Shown: positions 36,061 through 43,440 of the stretch, in pieces
Layout: every line of letters starts with the position of its first letter
How positions within the stretch are numbered: the first letter of the stretch is position 1
Origin: Marinobacterium profundum
GTDB lineage: Bacteria; Pseudomonadota; Gammaproteobacteria; Pseudomonadales; Balneatricaceae
Direction: 5' to 3'
Assembly (NCBI RefSeq): GCF_001528745.1
Contig: NZ_BCNS01000157.1
Coordinates: 1-43,440 of the forward strand
Length of the DNA: 43,440 bases
Position numbers and translations under genes: made by a program
Notes under the pieces: generated by a model
Database searches by the model: none
What the model was told of the DNA's origin: nothing
Seen by the model: only the letters and a program-made list of their open reading frames with translations

Positions 36061-37377
36061 TCAAAACAGCTGCGAAGCCGTTTTGCGGATCGCGGTCACC
36101 AGTTGATCGACATGCGGCTTTTCGATGGTCAATGGCGGCGAGAAGGCGATACTGTTGCCTACCGCCCGAATCATCACGCCGTTGTCGTAGCAGGTGCCCT
36201 GGAAGGCCGCGCCGACCGGCTTGTCGCCGAAAGCCCCTTCCGCAAACTGTACTGCACCGATCAGGCCGTAGTTGCGCACATCCACTACCTGCTCGATATC
36301 CCGCAACGAATGCAGCGACTGCTGCCAGTACTGGCCGATCTCGCCGGAGGCTCGTGTCAACAGGCCTTCACGCTCGTAGATATCCAGGGTGGCAAGCCCC
36401 GCCGCACAGGCGACCGGGTTACCCGAGTAGGTGTAGCCGTGATAGAACTCGACGGCGCCAGCGGGGGCACTTTCCATAATGCAGTCGTGAATGGCATCGT
36501 CGACGAACACGGCGCCCAGCGGTACGATACCGTTGGTGATGCCCTTGGCCGAGACGATCATGTCAGGCACCACGTCGAATTCGGTGGATGCAAAGGCGGA
36601 TCCCAGTCGACCCCAACCCGTGATAACCTCATCAAAGATCAGCAGGATATCGTGCTGGGTACAAAGTTCGCGCAGCCGTTTCAGGTAGCCGGCCGGTGGC
36701 AGGATAACGCCACCTGCACCGCTAATCGGCTCCACTATCACCGCAGCGATACTACTGGCATCGTGCAACCGGATCAGCTCCTCCAGCGCATCGGCTTTTT
36801 CCAGCCCGTGCTCCGGCAACCCCTTGCTGAAGGCATTCCGGGTCAAATCCAGCGTATGTGGCAGATGATCGACCGGCAGCAACGGCCCGAACCCCTTGCG
36901 ATTCGGCATCAGCCCCCCGACCGATATACCGCCAAAGTTAACCCCGTGGTACGCCAATTCCCGGCCAATCAGCTTGTATTTTCCAGCCTTACCGCGGGCC
37001 ACCTGGTAGGCCAGCGCAATTTTCAGTGCGCTTTCAACAGCTTCGGAACCTGAGTTGGCAAAAAAGACCTTGTTTAGGTTTCCCGGCGTATGCTGAATCA
37101 GACGCTCGGCAAACTCGAAACCGATATCATGCCCGAAGCTGAACGGTGAGGTATAATCAAGCTCAAGCGCCTGCCGGCCAATTGCCTCAGCTATCTCGGG
37201 GCGGCCATGACCGGCGTTGACACACCAAAGGCCGGCGGTCGCATCCAGAACCTGGCGCCCTTCATCGGTATAACAATAAATGCCCTCTGTTTTTTCGATA
37301 ATACGCGGCTTCGCTTTAAAAGACCGGTTCGACGTAAAGGGCATCCAAAAAGCATCTAGGCTTTTATACTTTTTCAT
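36061..37377 (-). CDS. Class III omega-amino acid:pyruvate aminotransferase
   Basis: 438 residues. The start KKYKSLDAFWMPFTSNRSFK and the AGHGRPEIAEAI stretch match omega-amino acid:pyruvate transaminases rather than GabT. PLP-site marks: FFANSGSEAVESALKIALAY, then YHGVNFGGISVGG, VDHLPHTLD, LLIFDEVITGWGRLG (Asp on the PLP nitrogen) and MIVSAKGITNGIVPLGAVFV (the Schiff-base Lys). HGYTYSGNPVACAAGLATLD follows. It moves the terminal amino group of compounds such as beta-alanine, GABA or 5-aminovalerate to pyruvate, giving a semialdehyde. The next upstream gene in the unit is a semialdehyde dehydrogenase, which would oxidise that product. Confidence 0.9.
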   Translation of the reverse strand: MKKYKSLDAFWMPFTSNRSFKAKPRIIEKTEGIYCYTDEGRQVLDATAGLWCVNAGHGRPEIAEAIGRQALELDYTSPFSFGHDIGFEFAERLIQHTPGNLNKVFFANSGSEAVESALKIALAYQVARGKAGKYKLIGRELAYHGVNFGGISVGGLMPNRKGFGPLLPVDHLPHTLDLTRNAFSKGLPEHGLEKADALEELIRLHDASSIAAVIVEPISGAGGVILPPAGYLKRLRELCTQHDILLIFDEVITGWGRLGSAFASTEFDVVPDMIVSAKGITNGIVPLGAVFVDDAIHDCIMESAPAGAVEFYHGYTYSGNPVACAAGLATLDIYEREGLLTRASGEIGQYWQQSLHSLRDIEQVVDVRNYGLIGAVQFAEGAFGDKPVGAAFQGTCYDNGVMIRAVGNSIAFSPPLTIEKPHVDQLVTAIRKTASQLF

Positions 37378-37520
37378 CTCACAAAAACCCCGAATAGAGT
37401 GATCAAATGGTACACGTATAACCTGAACGACATATCAACCGGACAAAGCGAAAAATAACGCATCGCCAACTAAGGTTTGGTCGCTATTAAATGAATTCCT
37501 AACCAGCGTCTACAACACAG

Positions 37521-38969
37521 TCAGATGCCGCCCATGCAGATATATTTCAGCTCTAAATAGTCATCAATCCCGTGACGTGAGCCCTCACGTCCGAGTCCAG
37601 ATTCCTTAACGCCACCGAAAGGAGTTAGCTCATTGGAAATCATGCCTTCATTGACCCCGACCATGCCGAACTCCAGCCCTTCGGACACCCGCCAGACGCG
37701 CCCGATATCGCGACTGTAGACATAGGCCGCGAGGCCGTAGGGAGTGGCATTGGCGCGTGCAATCACCTCCTCTTCGCTGTCAAAACGGAATACCGTGGAC
37801 ACCGGACCGAATAGCTCGGCGTGGGCAATTTCCATCGATTCATCCACTTCGGTTAATAACGTCGGCTGATAAAAACGCTGTCCCTGCGATACCGGGTAAC
37901 CACCACTGTTCAGCACTGCCCCTTGTTCCAGCGCTCGGCGCACCAGGCCGTCGATCTTGGCCACCGCCGCGTCGTTGATCAGCGGACCGATATCGGTACT
38001 GTCATCGCTGCCGGCACCAAGGCGAAGCTTTTCCACTTCCTGCTGATAACGGGCGACAAAACGCTCATAAAGTCCGGACTGCACATAGATCCGGTTGGTG
38101 CAAATGCAGGTCTGGCCGGCATTACGATATTTGGACACCAGGGCACCGGCGACCGCCGACTCCAGATCGGCATCATCAAACACTATAAACGGTGCATTAC
38201 CGCCGAGCTCCATTGAGGCCTTCTTGACGGTTTGCGCCGCCAAACTGAGGATGACCTTGCCCACAGGGGTCGAACCGGTGAACGAGACCTTACGCACGAC
38301 CGGATGGGTACAGAGCTCACGTCCAACTTCAACCGGGCGCGCTGTCGTGACGACGTTGATCACGCCCGCCGGGATGCCCGCATCTTCCGCCAGCGCCGCC
38401 AGCGCCAAGGCACAGAGCGGCGTGTCTTCCGCAGGTTTGATGACAATGGTACAGCCGGCGGCGATGGCCGGCGCCGCCTTACGGGCGATCATCGAGATTG
38501 GGAAATTCCAGGGAGTGATTGCCGCAACTACTCCAATCGGCTGCTTGATCGTCAGCAAACGGGTGCGACGGCTATTGGACGGAATGTTCTCGCCATAGGT
38601 CCGCTTGGCCTCTTCGGCGTACCACTCGAAGAAAGAGGCGGCAGAGAGAACCTCGCCCTTTGCTTCGCGCAGCGGTTTACCTTGCTCTAGGGTCAGCAGC
38701 CGGGCCAGCTGATCGGCGTGCTCGACGATCAGGTCATGCCAACGCCGCAGCAACTCCGCACGGGCTCTGGCAGTGGTATGTTTCCAGCTGGTAAAGGCCA
38801 CATTGGCCGCATCGATCGCCGCCCGGGCCGACGCGACGCCCAGATCCGGTACGTTAGCGATGAGCTTACCGTCTGCCGGGTTAATCACCGCCATGACTGC
38901 ACCGTCGTCCGCCGTTACCCAGGCACCGTTAATATAGGCCGCTTCTCGTTTCAGATTGCTGTATTGCAT
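37521..38969 (-). CDS. gabD: Succinate/glutarate semialdehyde dehydrogenase
   Basis: 482 residues, GabD length. It reads EAAYINGAWVTADDGAVMAV, then TPWNFPISMIARKAAPAIAA, VIKPAEDTPL (Lys), SFTGSTPVGK, SMELGGNAPFIVFDDADLE (Glu) and RNAGQTCICTNRIYVQ (Cys nucleophile). It ends TPFGGVKESGLGREGSRHGI. The double Cys CIC and the NAPFIVF segment are typical of GabD/DavD. It oxidises succinate or glutarate semialdehyde to the dicarboxylate. It is first in the gabD-aminotransferase-dctPQM unit and divergent from a LysR gene. With glutarate hydroxylase nearby, a glutarate semialdehyde role is plausible. Confidence 0.92.
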   Translation of the reverse strand: MQYSNLKREAAYINGAWVTADDGAVMAVINPADGKLIANVPDLGVASARAAIDAANVAFTSWKHTTARARAELLRRWHDLIVEHADQLARLLTLEQGKPLREAKGEVLSAASFFEWYAEEAKRTYGENIPSNSRRTRLLTIKQPIGVVAAITPWNFPISMIARKAAPAIAAGCTIVIKPAEDTPLCALALAALAEDAGIPAGVINVVTTARPVEVGRELCTHPVVRKVSFTGSTPVGKVILSLAAQTVKKASMELGGNAPFIVFDDADLESAVAGALVSKYRNAGQTCICTNRIYVQSGLYERFVARYQQEVEKLRLGAGSDDSTDIGPLINDAAVAKIDGLVRRALEQGAVLNSGGYPVSQGQRFYQPTLLTEVDESMEIAHAELFGPVSTVFRFDSEEEVIARANATPYGLAAYVYSRDIGRVWRVSEGLEFGMVGVNEGMISNELTPFGGVKESGLGREGSRHGIDDYLELKYICMGGI

Positions 38970-39107
38970 TGTTATGCTATCCGAAGTCGCTTAACATGAA
39001 TTTTTGCGCATCGTTAATATATGCACCCTGTCATTCGCCCAATACTAGCAATCGCCAGCCACACGACAGATGATGGTCTCTTAATGTTTAGTTTTAGAAA
39101 GTAACTC

Positions 39108-40040
39108 ATGAGTCAGAAGAACTACTCACTCGGGCAGGTCGGCGACTTTGAAATTAAACAGCTGCGGATATTCAAGGCGGTGGTCGACAACGGTGGTTTT
39201 TCCGCCGCCGAAACTGAGCTCAATATCAGTCGCTCGACGGTCAGCATCCATATCTCCAATCTTGAAGCGCGTCTCAATCTGACACTATGCCGGCGCGGGC
39301 GAGGCGGTTTTGCGTTGACCCAAGAGGGGCAAGTGATCTACGAAATGACCAACAAACTGCTCGATTCCCTCGAGCAGTTCCGCGATGTTGCCAATGAGAT
39401 GAGTCACAACCCGGCAGGGGAACTGCGTATCGTAGTCAGCGACGGCATCAGCCTGGACCCGCGTTGCCGATTCCCGGAAATGATCAGCCGCTTCTGCGAC
39501 CTGGCACCGGAGATGACACTGCACAGCGAGGTCGCCGCGATGTCCGATATCGAACGCATAGTGCTGAACGATGAAGCTAATGTGGGCCTGACTCCCTACC
39601 ACCGCAGGCTCGACGGCCTAAACTATATCCACCTGTACAGCGATATCTGCCGGCTCTACTGTAGCCAGACCAATCCCCTGTTCGCGCTTAACGACGACGA
39701 GCTCACCGATGAGATGATCGACGGCTATACAGCGATACAGCCCGGCCTGAAACTCCACGAGGAGGCCAGTCAACAGCTTTGTGCCATGAGCCTGAGAGCG
39801 ACGGCCTACTTCTACGAAACCCGACTGGCGATGATTTTGTCCGGCAAGTTCATCGCCTTCCTGCCGGAAATCTATGCCGAGCCCTATGTGCAGAGCGGCC
39901 AGCTGAAACGGCTCGGCGGTGATGACCGCTTCTATACCCTCGGGATCGCGGCCATTACCAAGAAACGCGCTCAGCCGAACAGACTCACCGCGCTCTTTCT
40001 GGACGTCATCCACGAGTTCAGTGGCCAGCCCGCCAGTTGA
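39108..40040 (+). CDS. LysR-family regulator near gabD
   Basis: 310 residues. The HTH lies unusually far in because of a leader (SQKNYSLGQVGDFEIKQLRI), followed by FKAVVDNGGFSAAETELNIS and RSTVSIHISNLEARLNLTLC. GELRIVVSDGISLDPRCRFP starts the effector domain. It is divergent from gabD with a 138-bp gap, so it probably activates the gabD-aminotransferase-TRAP unit. The inducer is unknown; an omega-amino acid or dicarboxylate is likely from context. It converges with the GntR gene. Confidence 0.88.
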   Translation: MSQKNYSLGQVGDFEIKQLRIFKAVVDNGGFSAAETELNISRSTVSIHISNLEARLNLTLCRRGRGGFALTQEGQVIYEMTNKLLDSLEQFRDVANEMSHNPAGELRIVVSDGISLDPRCRFPEMISRFCDLAPEMTLHSEVAAMSDIERIVLNDEANVGLTPYHRRLDGLNYIHLYSDICRLYCSQTNPLFALNDDELTDEMIDGYTAIQPGLKLHEEASQQLCAMSLRATAYFYETRLAMILSGKFIAFLPEIYAEPYVQSGQLKRLGGDDRFYTLGIAAITKKRAQPNRLTALFLDVIHEFSGQPAS

Positions 40041-40128
40041 GAAGTCTCGATCAGGGTACTCAGGTGGTTCATAGGAACTGGCTACAGCAGATATAGTGCC
40101 CGCGGCCTTCCTGCCAAAATGCGCAGGC

Positions 40129-40824
40129 CTACTCCTCTGCGAGCTTCGCCTCGCGCACGATCGCCGTGATGATCGGCACCGGCGTCAGCAAATGATCCAA
40201 CATCAGGGTTCCGGCCCGCTGCGCATCACGCTCGAGCAGCGCCTCTACTATCGCCGCATGTTCCCGGCGCTTGTTCACCAGCGCTTCAGTGGAAAATACC
40301 GTCTGACGTAACCATAGCTGCCGATAGCGCTCAGCCTGATCCATCAGGGTCGCGCGCAACTCAAGCAGTTTCGACGAACCGCAGCCCCGGGCGATGGCGG
40401 TATGAAATTCCTTATGCCGTTTGTCCCAGAGGGATATCATCTCGTCGGTACTGTGGAGTGCTGCAACACTGGCCAGCGTGTGGGCCTTGCCGATCACCTC
40501 GGCTTCCCAGTGTTCATCGCCACGCTCGACGGCCAGGCGCACGATCATAGCCTCGAGATGGGCGCGCGCATCGTAGATGTCGTTCAGTTCCTGCAGTGAC
40601 ATTTTCGCCACCCGGAAGCCCCGCTGGCTGGCCGCCGTGACCATACGTTCGGCCACCAGTTGCGACAGCGCCTCGCGCATAGGACCGGCACCGATCTGAT
40701 AGCGCTCTTTCAGGTGGCTCATGAGCAGCTTGTCGCCCGGCCGGAATTGCCCGCTCGTAATATCCCGCTTGAGCAGCCCGTAGGCAATCACCGCCTGATT
40801 CTGTCGTTCAGCTTCCATCATCAT
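40129..40824 (-). CDS. csiR: GntR/FadR-type repressor, CsiR (GlaR)-like
   Basis: 231 residues. The winged helix is QAVIAYGLLKRDITSGQFRP, GDKLLMSHLKERYQIGAGPM, then REALSQLVAERMVTAASQRG and FRVAKMSLQEL. The all-helical FCD domain has DIYDARAHLEAMIVRLAVER, HKEFHTAIARGCGSSKLLEL and RREHAAIVEALLERDAQRAG, with the conserved Asp/His metal or ligand residues. It is divergent from the GlaH-LhgO pair, as csiR is linked to them in other bacteria, where it represses until glutarate binds. A -10-like TATAAT lies at 40863-40868 on the minus strand upstream of the gene. Confidence 0.85.
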   Translation of the reverse strand: MMMEAERQNQAVIAYGLLKRDITSGQFRPGDKLLMSHLKERYQIGAGPMREALSQLVAERMVTAASQRGFRVAKMSLQELNDIYDARAHLEAMIVRLAVERGDEHWEAEVIGKAHTLASVAALHSTDEMISLWDKRHKEFHTAIARGCGSSKLLELRATLMDQAERYRQLWLRQTVFSTEALVNKRREHAAIVEALLERDAQRAGTLMLDHLLTPVPIITAIVREAKLAEE

Positions 40825-40912
40825 CGCTTGTCACAAAGTCCGGGTCAGTTCACAGCAAGCCGATTATACCCACTGAATTCGCCTGATAGAAAGAATGCAT
40901 TCAAATACTTTG

Positions 40913-40941
40913 TTGACGAAATCAAAAAATGTAGATATTTT
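40913..40941 (+). promoter_or_regulatory. Promoter of glaH with a CsiR-like site
   Basis: TTGACG (40913-40918), a 17-base spacer and TATTTT (40936-40941) form a good promoter. ATGT at 40929-40932, five bases, then TTTT at 40938-40941 matches the ATGT-N5-TTTT form that I recall being reported for CsiR binding. It overlaps the -10 box, where a repressor would block transcription. Confidence 0.6.
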
Positions 40942-41000
40942 TAAAAAACGAATATATTAATTCACTTAAACCTATCCCTTATCGTTCCGAGGTTGCCACC

Positions 41001-41981
41001 ATGACTCAAGTTGCCGCCGCCCAAAACACCGCTAATCTGAACAGAATGACTGACTATCAGGGCTTTACCCTGAGAGCGAGTGACTATTCCAAGCGGCTTC
41101 TGTCGCTGGATTTCTCCGCCGACACCATCAGTCAATTCGTTGAAGCCATGGCCGAGTACCCGGTGCAAGCGCTGGAGTACAAGTCTTTCCTGCGCTTTCG
41201 GGCCGGCCAGATTCTGGACGACCTCTGCGGCAATCAGCTCCAGCCCCTGCTTATTGAGACCCTGGCCGACCGTGCCACCGGTGCTCTGCTGATTAATCTG
41301 CAGGGGCTGGAACGCGTGGAACAGGCTGAGGAGATGGTCAAGCTCACCACGGCGGTCGCGCACCTCTTCGGACGCTCCAACCTCGATGCAATGAGCGGAC
41401 AGTACTACGCTCGTTTCGTCGTGCAGAATGTGGACAACTCCGATAGCTACCTGCGCCAGCCGCATCGAGTCATGGAGCTGCATAATGACGGTACCTACGT
41501 GGAGCAGGATACCGACTACGTGATGATGCTGAAAATCGATGAACAGAACATGGACGGCGGAAACTCCCTGCTGTTGCATCTTGATGACTGGGAACATCTG
41601 GCGTGCTTCAACGCCGATCCGATGGCACACAGGGTTATGCGCTGGGCCGCACCGCCGAGCAAAAATATCCGCAAGGACGTATTCCACCCGGTGTTCAATG
41701 TCGACAACCTGGGTCGGCCGATCATGTCCTATATTGATCAGTTCGTGCAGCCGAAAGATTTCGCAGAAGGCACATGGCTGGCCGATCTGTCCGATGCCCT
41801 GGAGAACAGCGCACAAAAACTGTCCATTCCGGTGCCGGTCGGCAGCTTCCTGCTGATGAACAACCATTGCTGGCTCCACGGCCGTGACAAGTTCACGCCG
41901 CACGAAGGGCTGCGTCGCGAACTGATGCGTCAGCGCGGCTACTTCACCCACGCCAAGGTCCTGCGCAACCCGGGCCAGTAA
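41001..41981 (+). CDS. glaH: Glutarate 2-hydroxylase (CsiD/GlaH)
   Basis: 326 residues, the family length. It opens with a short variable tail and then [18 protein letters not shown]. The Fe(II) facial triad is MELHNDGTY (His161, Asp163) and [12 protein letters not shown] (His293). The later Arg in [13 protein letters not shown] binds 2-oxoglutarate. [20 protein letters not shown] is a CsiD signature. It converts glutarate to L-2-hydroxyglutarate with O2 and 2-oxoglutarate in the cytosol. GAGG eight bases before ATG supports the start. It is paired with LhgO 156 bp downstream, and divergent from the CsiR-like regulator. Confidence 0.95.
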   Translation: MTQVAAAQNTANLNRMTDYQGFTLRASDYSKRLLSLDFSADTISQFVEAMAEYPVQALEYKSFLRFRAGQILDDLCGNQLQPLLIETLADRATGALLINLQGLERVEQAEEMVKLTTAVAHLFGRSNLDAMSGQYYARFVVQNVDNSDSYLRQPHRVMELHNDGTYVEQDTDYVMMLKIDEQNMDGGNSLLLHLDDWEHLACFNADPMAHRVMRWAAPPSKNIRKDVFHPVFNVDNLGRPIMSYIDQFVQPKDFAEGTWLADLSDALENSAQKLSIPVPVGSFLLMNNHCWLHGRDKFTPHEGLRRELMRQRGYFTHAKVLRNPGQ

Positions 41982-42090
41982 GCGAACGCCTGAACATGGC
42001 AGCCGCGAACAGCTACCGGCATTGACGGTTGCCCTGCACACCAAGCGCTTCAGCCTAAGGTTAACTCTGGCTGGGCCGCATCAACCTTCC

Positions 42091-42112
42091 GGCCACCGTA
42101 GCACCGGTGGCC
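42091..42112. repeat. Intercistronic hairpin between glaH and lhgO
   Basis: GGCCACCG (42091-42098), a six-base loop, then CGGTGGCC (42105-42112) form a perfect 8-bp stem 26 bp before the lhgO start. No T run follows, so it may tune expression or mRNA stability rather than terminate. Confidence 0.5.
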
Positions 42113-42137
42113 CAAGCGATCGAAAAGTGAGGTCTGG

Positions 42138-43361
42138 ATGTACGATTTCATCATCATCGGCGGCGGCATCGTTGGCATGTCGACGGCCATGCAATTGCTG
42201 AAAGCCTTTCCCGAGCGCAAGGTTCTGGTCCTCGAGAAAGAGTCCCGGCTGGCCGAGCATCAGACCGGCCATAACAGCGGCGTGATCCATGCCGGTGTCT
42301 ACTATACCCCGGGCAGCCTGAAGGCGAAGTTCTGCCTCGAAGGCAATCGCGACACCAAGGCCTTCTGCGACAGCCACGGCATTGCGTATCAGACATGCGG
42401 AAAATTGCTGGTGGCCACCAACGCGCTGGAAATGGAGCGCATGAAGGCCTTATGGGAGCGCACCGAGGCCAACGGCCTGGAACGCTACTGGCTCAGCGCT
42501 GGCGAACTGAAGGAACGTGAACCCAATATCACCGGCATGGGTGCTATCTTCGTCCCCTCTAGCGGTATTGTCGATTACCGCGCCGTCACCGAAGCGATGG
42601 GACGCGAGTTCATTGCAACGGGTGGCGAGATCCACTTCAACAGTACCGTCACCACCATTGAGGAGCGGGCGTCAGAGGTACAGGTCCAGACCCGCCAGGG
42701 CACCTTCAGCAGCCGCTATATGATTTCCTGCTCCGGTCTTATGGCCGACCGTATCGTGCGCATGCTTGGCCAGAAGCCCTCATTCCGGATCTGCCCATTC
42801 CGCGGCGAATACTTCAGGCTCAAGCCCGAACACAATCAGATCGTCAACCATCTGATCTATCCGATTCCCGATCCATCGATGCCGTTTCTTGGAGTGCATC
42901 TGACGCGGATGATCGATGGCAGCGTCACTGTCGGTCCCAACGCGGTACTGGCCTGGAAACGGGAGGGTTACCGCAAGACCGACATTTCGTTGCGGGACAG
43001 CCTCGAAACCCTGTCCTATCCAGGCATTATCAAGGTGCTGAAGCAGAATTTGCGACCGGGCCTCTCCGAACTGAAAAACTCACTGCACAAGGGCGGTTAC
43101 CTGAAGCTGGTGCGCAAGTATTGCCCCATAATCGAAAAAGCGGACCTGCAGCCCTACCCGGCCGGCGTGCGAGCCCAGGCGGTATCTCACGACGGTAAAC
43201 TGGTCGACGACTTCCTGTTCGTCAATAGCGCCCGTACCATAAACGTCTGCAATGCGCCGTCCCCCGCCGCCACCTCAGCGCTACCGATCGGCCGACATAT
43301 TATCGCAACCGCCATTAAACAGTTTAGTCTGGACACTCCGGCTGACACACGGGTTGCCTGA
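42138..43361 (+). CDS. lhgO: L-2-hydroxyglutarate oxidase/dehydrogenase
   Basis: 407 residues. The FAD Rossmann motif is YDFIIIGGGIVGMSTAMQLL (GxGxxG near residues 8-13), then VLVLEKESRLAEHQTGHNSG and VIHAGVYYTPGSLKAKFCLE, which define LhgO. GKLLVATNALEMERMKALWE and the substrate region FRGEYFRLKPEHNQIVNHLI follow. The end includes VNSARTINVCNAPSPAATSA with the second FAD contact. It oxidises L-2-hydroxyglutarate to 2-oxoglutarate and passes electrons to the quinone pool at the inner membrane, completing glutarate breakdown. GAGG five bases before the ATG. It is the last gene of the pair. Confidence 0.95.
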   Translation: MYDFIIIGGGIVGMSTAMQLLKAFPERKVLVLEKESRLAEHQTGHNSGVIHAGVYYTPGSLKAKFCLEGNRDTKAFCDSHGIAYQTCGKLLVATNALEMERMKALWERTEANGLERYWLSAGELKEREPNITGMGAIFVPSSGIVDYRAVTEAMGREFIATGGEIHFNSTVTTIEERASEVQVQTRQGTFSSRYMISCSGLMADRIVRMLGQKPSFRICPFRGEYFRLKPEHNQIVNHLIYPIPDPSMPFLGVHLTRMIDGSVTVGPNAVLAWKREGYRKTDISLRDSLETLSYPGIIKVLKQNLRPGLSELKNSLHKGGYLKLVRKYCPIIEKADLQPYPAGVRAQAVSHDGKLVDDFLFVNSARTINVCNAPSPAATSALPIGRHIIATAIKQFSLDTPADTRVA

Positions 43362-43385
43362 AAGAACCCGAAAGAACTAACTGAG

Positions 43386-43401
43386 GGGCCTATTCAGGCC
43401 C
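43386..43401 (+). terminator. Terminator-like hairpin after lhgO
   Basis: GGGCCT ATTC AGGCCC forms a compact 6-bp GC-rich stem with a four-base loop 24 bp after the lhgO stop, followed by TTCCCTG. The T tract is short, so it is a modest intrinsic terminator. Confidence 0.5.
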
Positions 43402-43440
43402 TTCCCTGCTGTCAATCAGAGCCTGTGGGCCTTTTCAACA

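Noticed and set aside
36004..37053. 349-codon plus-strand frame
   Set aside because: Antisense to the intact class III aminotransferase; no motif of its own.
40962..42044. 360-codon minus-strand frame
   Set aside because: It is the antisense shadow of glaH, which has all catalytic residues on the plus strand.

Overview
The window looks like accessory DNA of a Gammaproteobacterium, most likely a marine oceanospirillalean or pseudomonad-like organism. This rests on gene content: two TRAP transporters, a CsiR/GlaH/LhgO glutarate module, a FabB-type ketosynthase and a tRNA-Pro(GGG) fragment. No marker gene fixes the genus. Codon and base use is mid-GC throughout, apart from an AT-rich glutathione S-transferase island.

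Layout. 0-0.66 kb: an IS5-type transposase cut by the window edge. 0.7-4.5 kb (minus): codB-like permease, PucR-type regulator and codA-like deaminase in one operon. 4.8-5.6 kb: a decayed class III nucleotide cyclase. 5.7-8.9 kb (plus): aldehyde dehydrogenase, Old Yellow Enzyme and ArsR-like regulator, with a strong promoter and operator-like repeats. 8.9-14.3 kb: an insertion graveyard. It holds IS3 fragments around a GST gene, a broken PD-(D/E)XK-like nuclease gene, and a nested stack: a group II intron fragment behind a tRNA-Pro terminator, split by an IS3 element, itself split by an IS110 element whose 5' leader looks like a bridge RNA. 14.3-15.8 kb: the tRNA-Pro 3' end (a probable att site) and a P4-type integrase, so the DNA to the right may be a genomic island. 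16.1-23.3 kb: IS66 debris, an N-carbamoylsarcosine-amidase-like hydrolase, a TRAP transporter whose dctP is cut by an IS630 element, and IS5 debris. 23.8-30.9 kb: NCS1 permease, hyuB and hyuA (minus), a divergent LysR gene, and a small ORF with an in-frame TGA. 31-32.7 kb: fabB and a TrpA-like fragment. 32.9-43.4 kb: a second TRAP transporter, omega-aminotransferase, GabD, LysR, CsiR-like GntR regulator, GlaH (CsiD) and LhgO.

How the genes fit together. Two catabolic themes emerge. (1) CodA-like deaminase, HyuA/HyuB and the N-carbamoylsarcosine-amidase-like enzyme together match creatinine -> N-methylhydantoin -> N-carbamoylsarcosine -> sarcosine, with two NCS1 permeases for uptake. This is inference from families and neighbourhood. 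(2) Omega-aminotransferase, semialdehyde dehydrogenase, GlaH and LhgO match 5-aminovalerate -> glutarate semialdehyde -> glutarate -> L-2-hydroxyglutarate -> 2-oxoglutarate, with a TRAP importer and two regulators.

The most interesting items are three. The first is the IS110 leader, which carries short matches to its own ends and to its left target flank, as a bridge RNA would. The second is the several-deep nesting of mobile elements. The third is the IS630 insertion into a palindromic CTAGTACTAG that would restore dctP exactly if removed.
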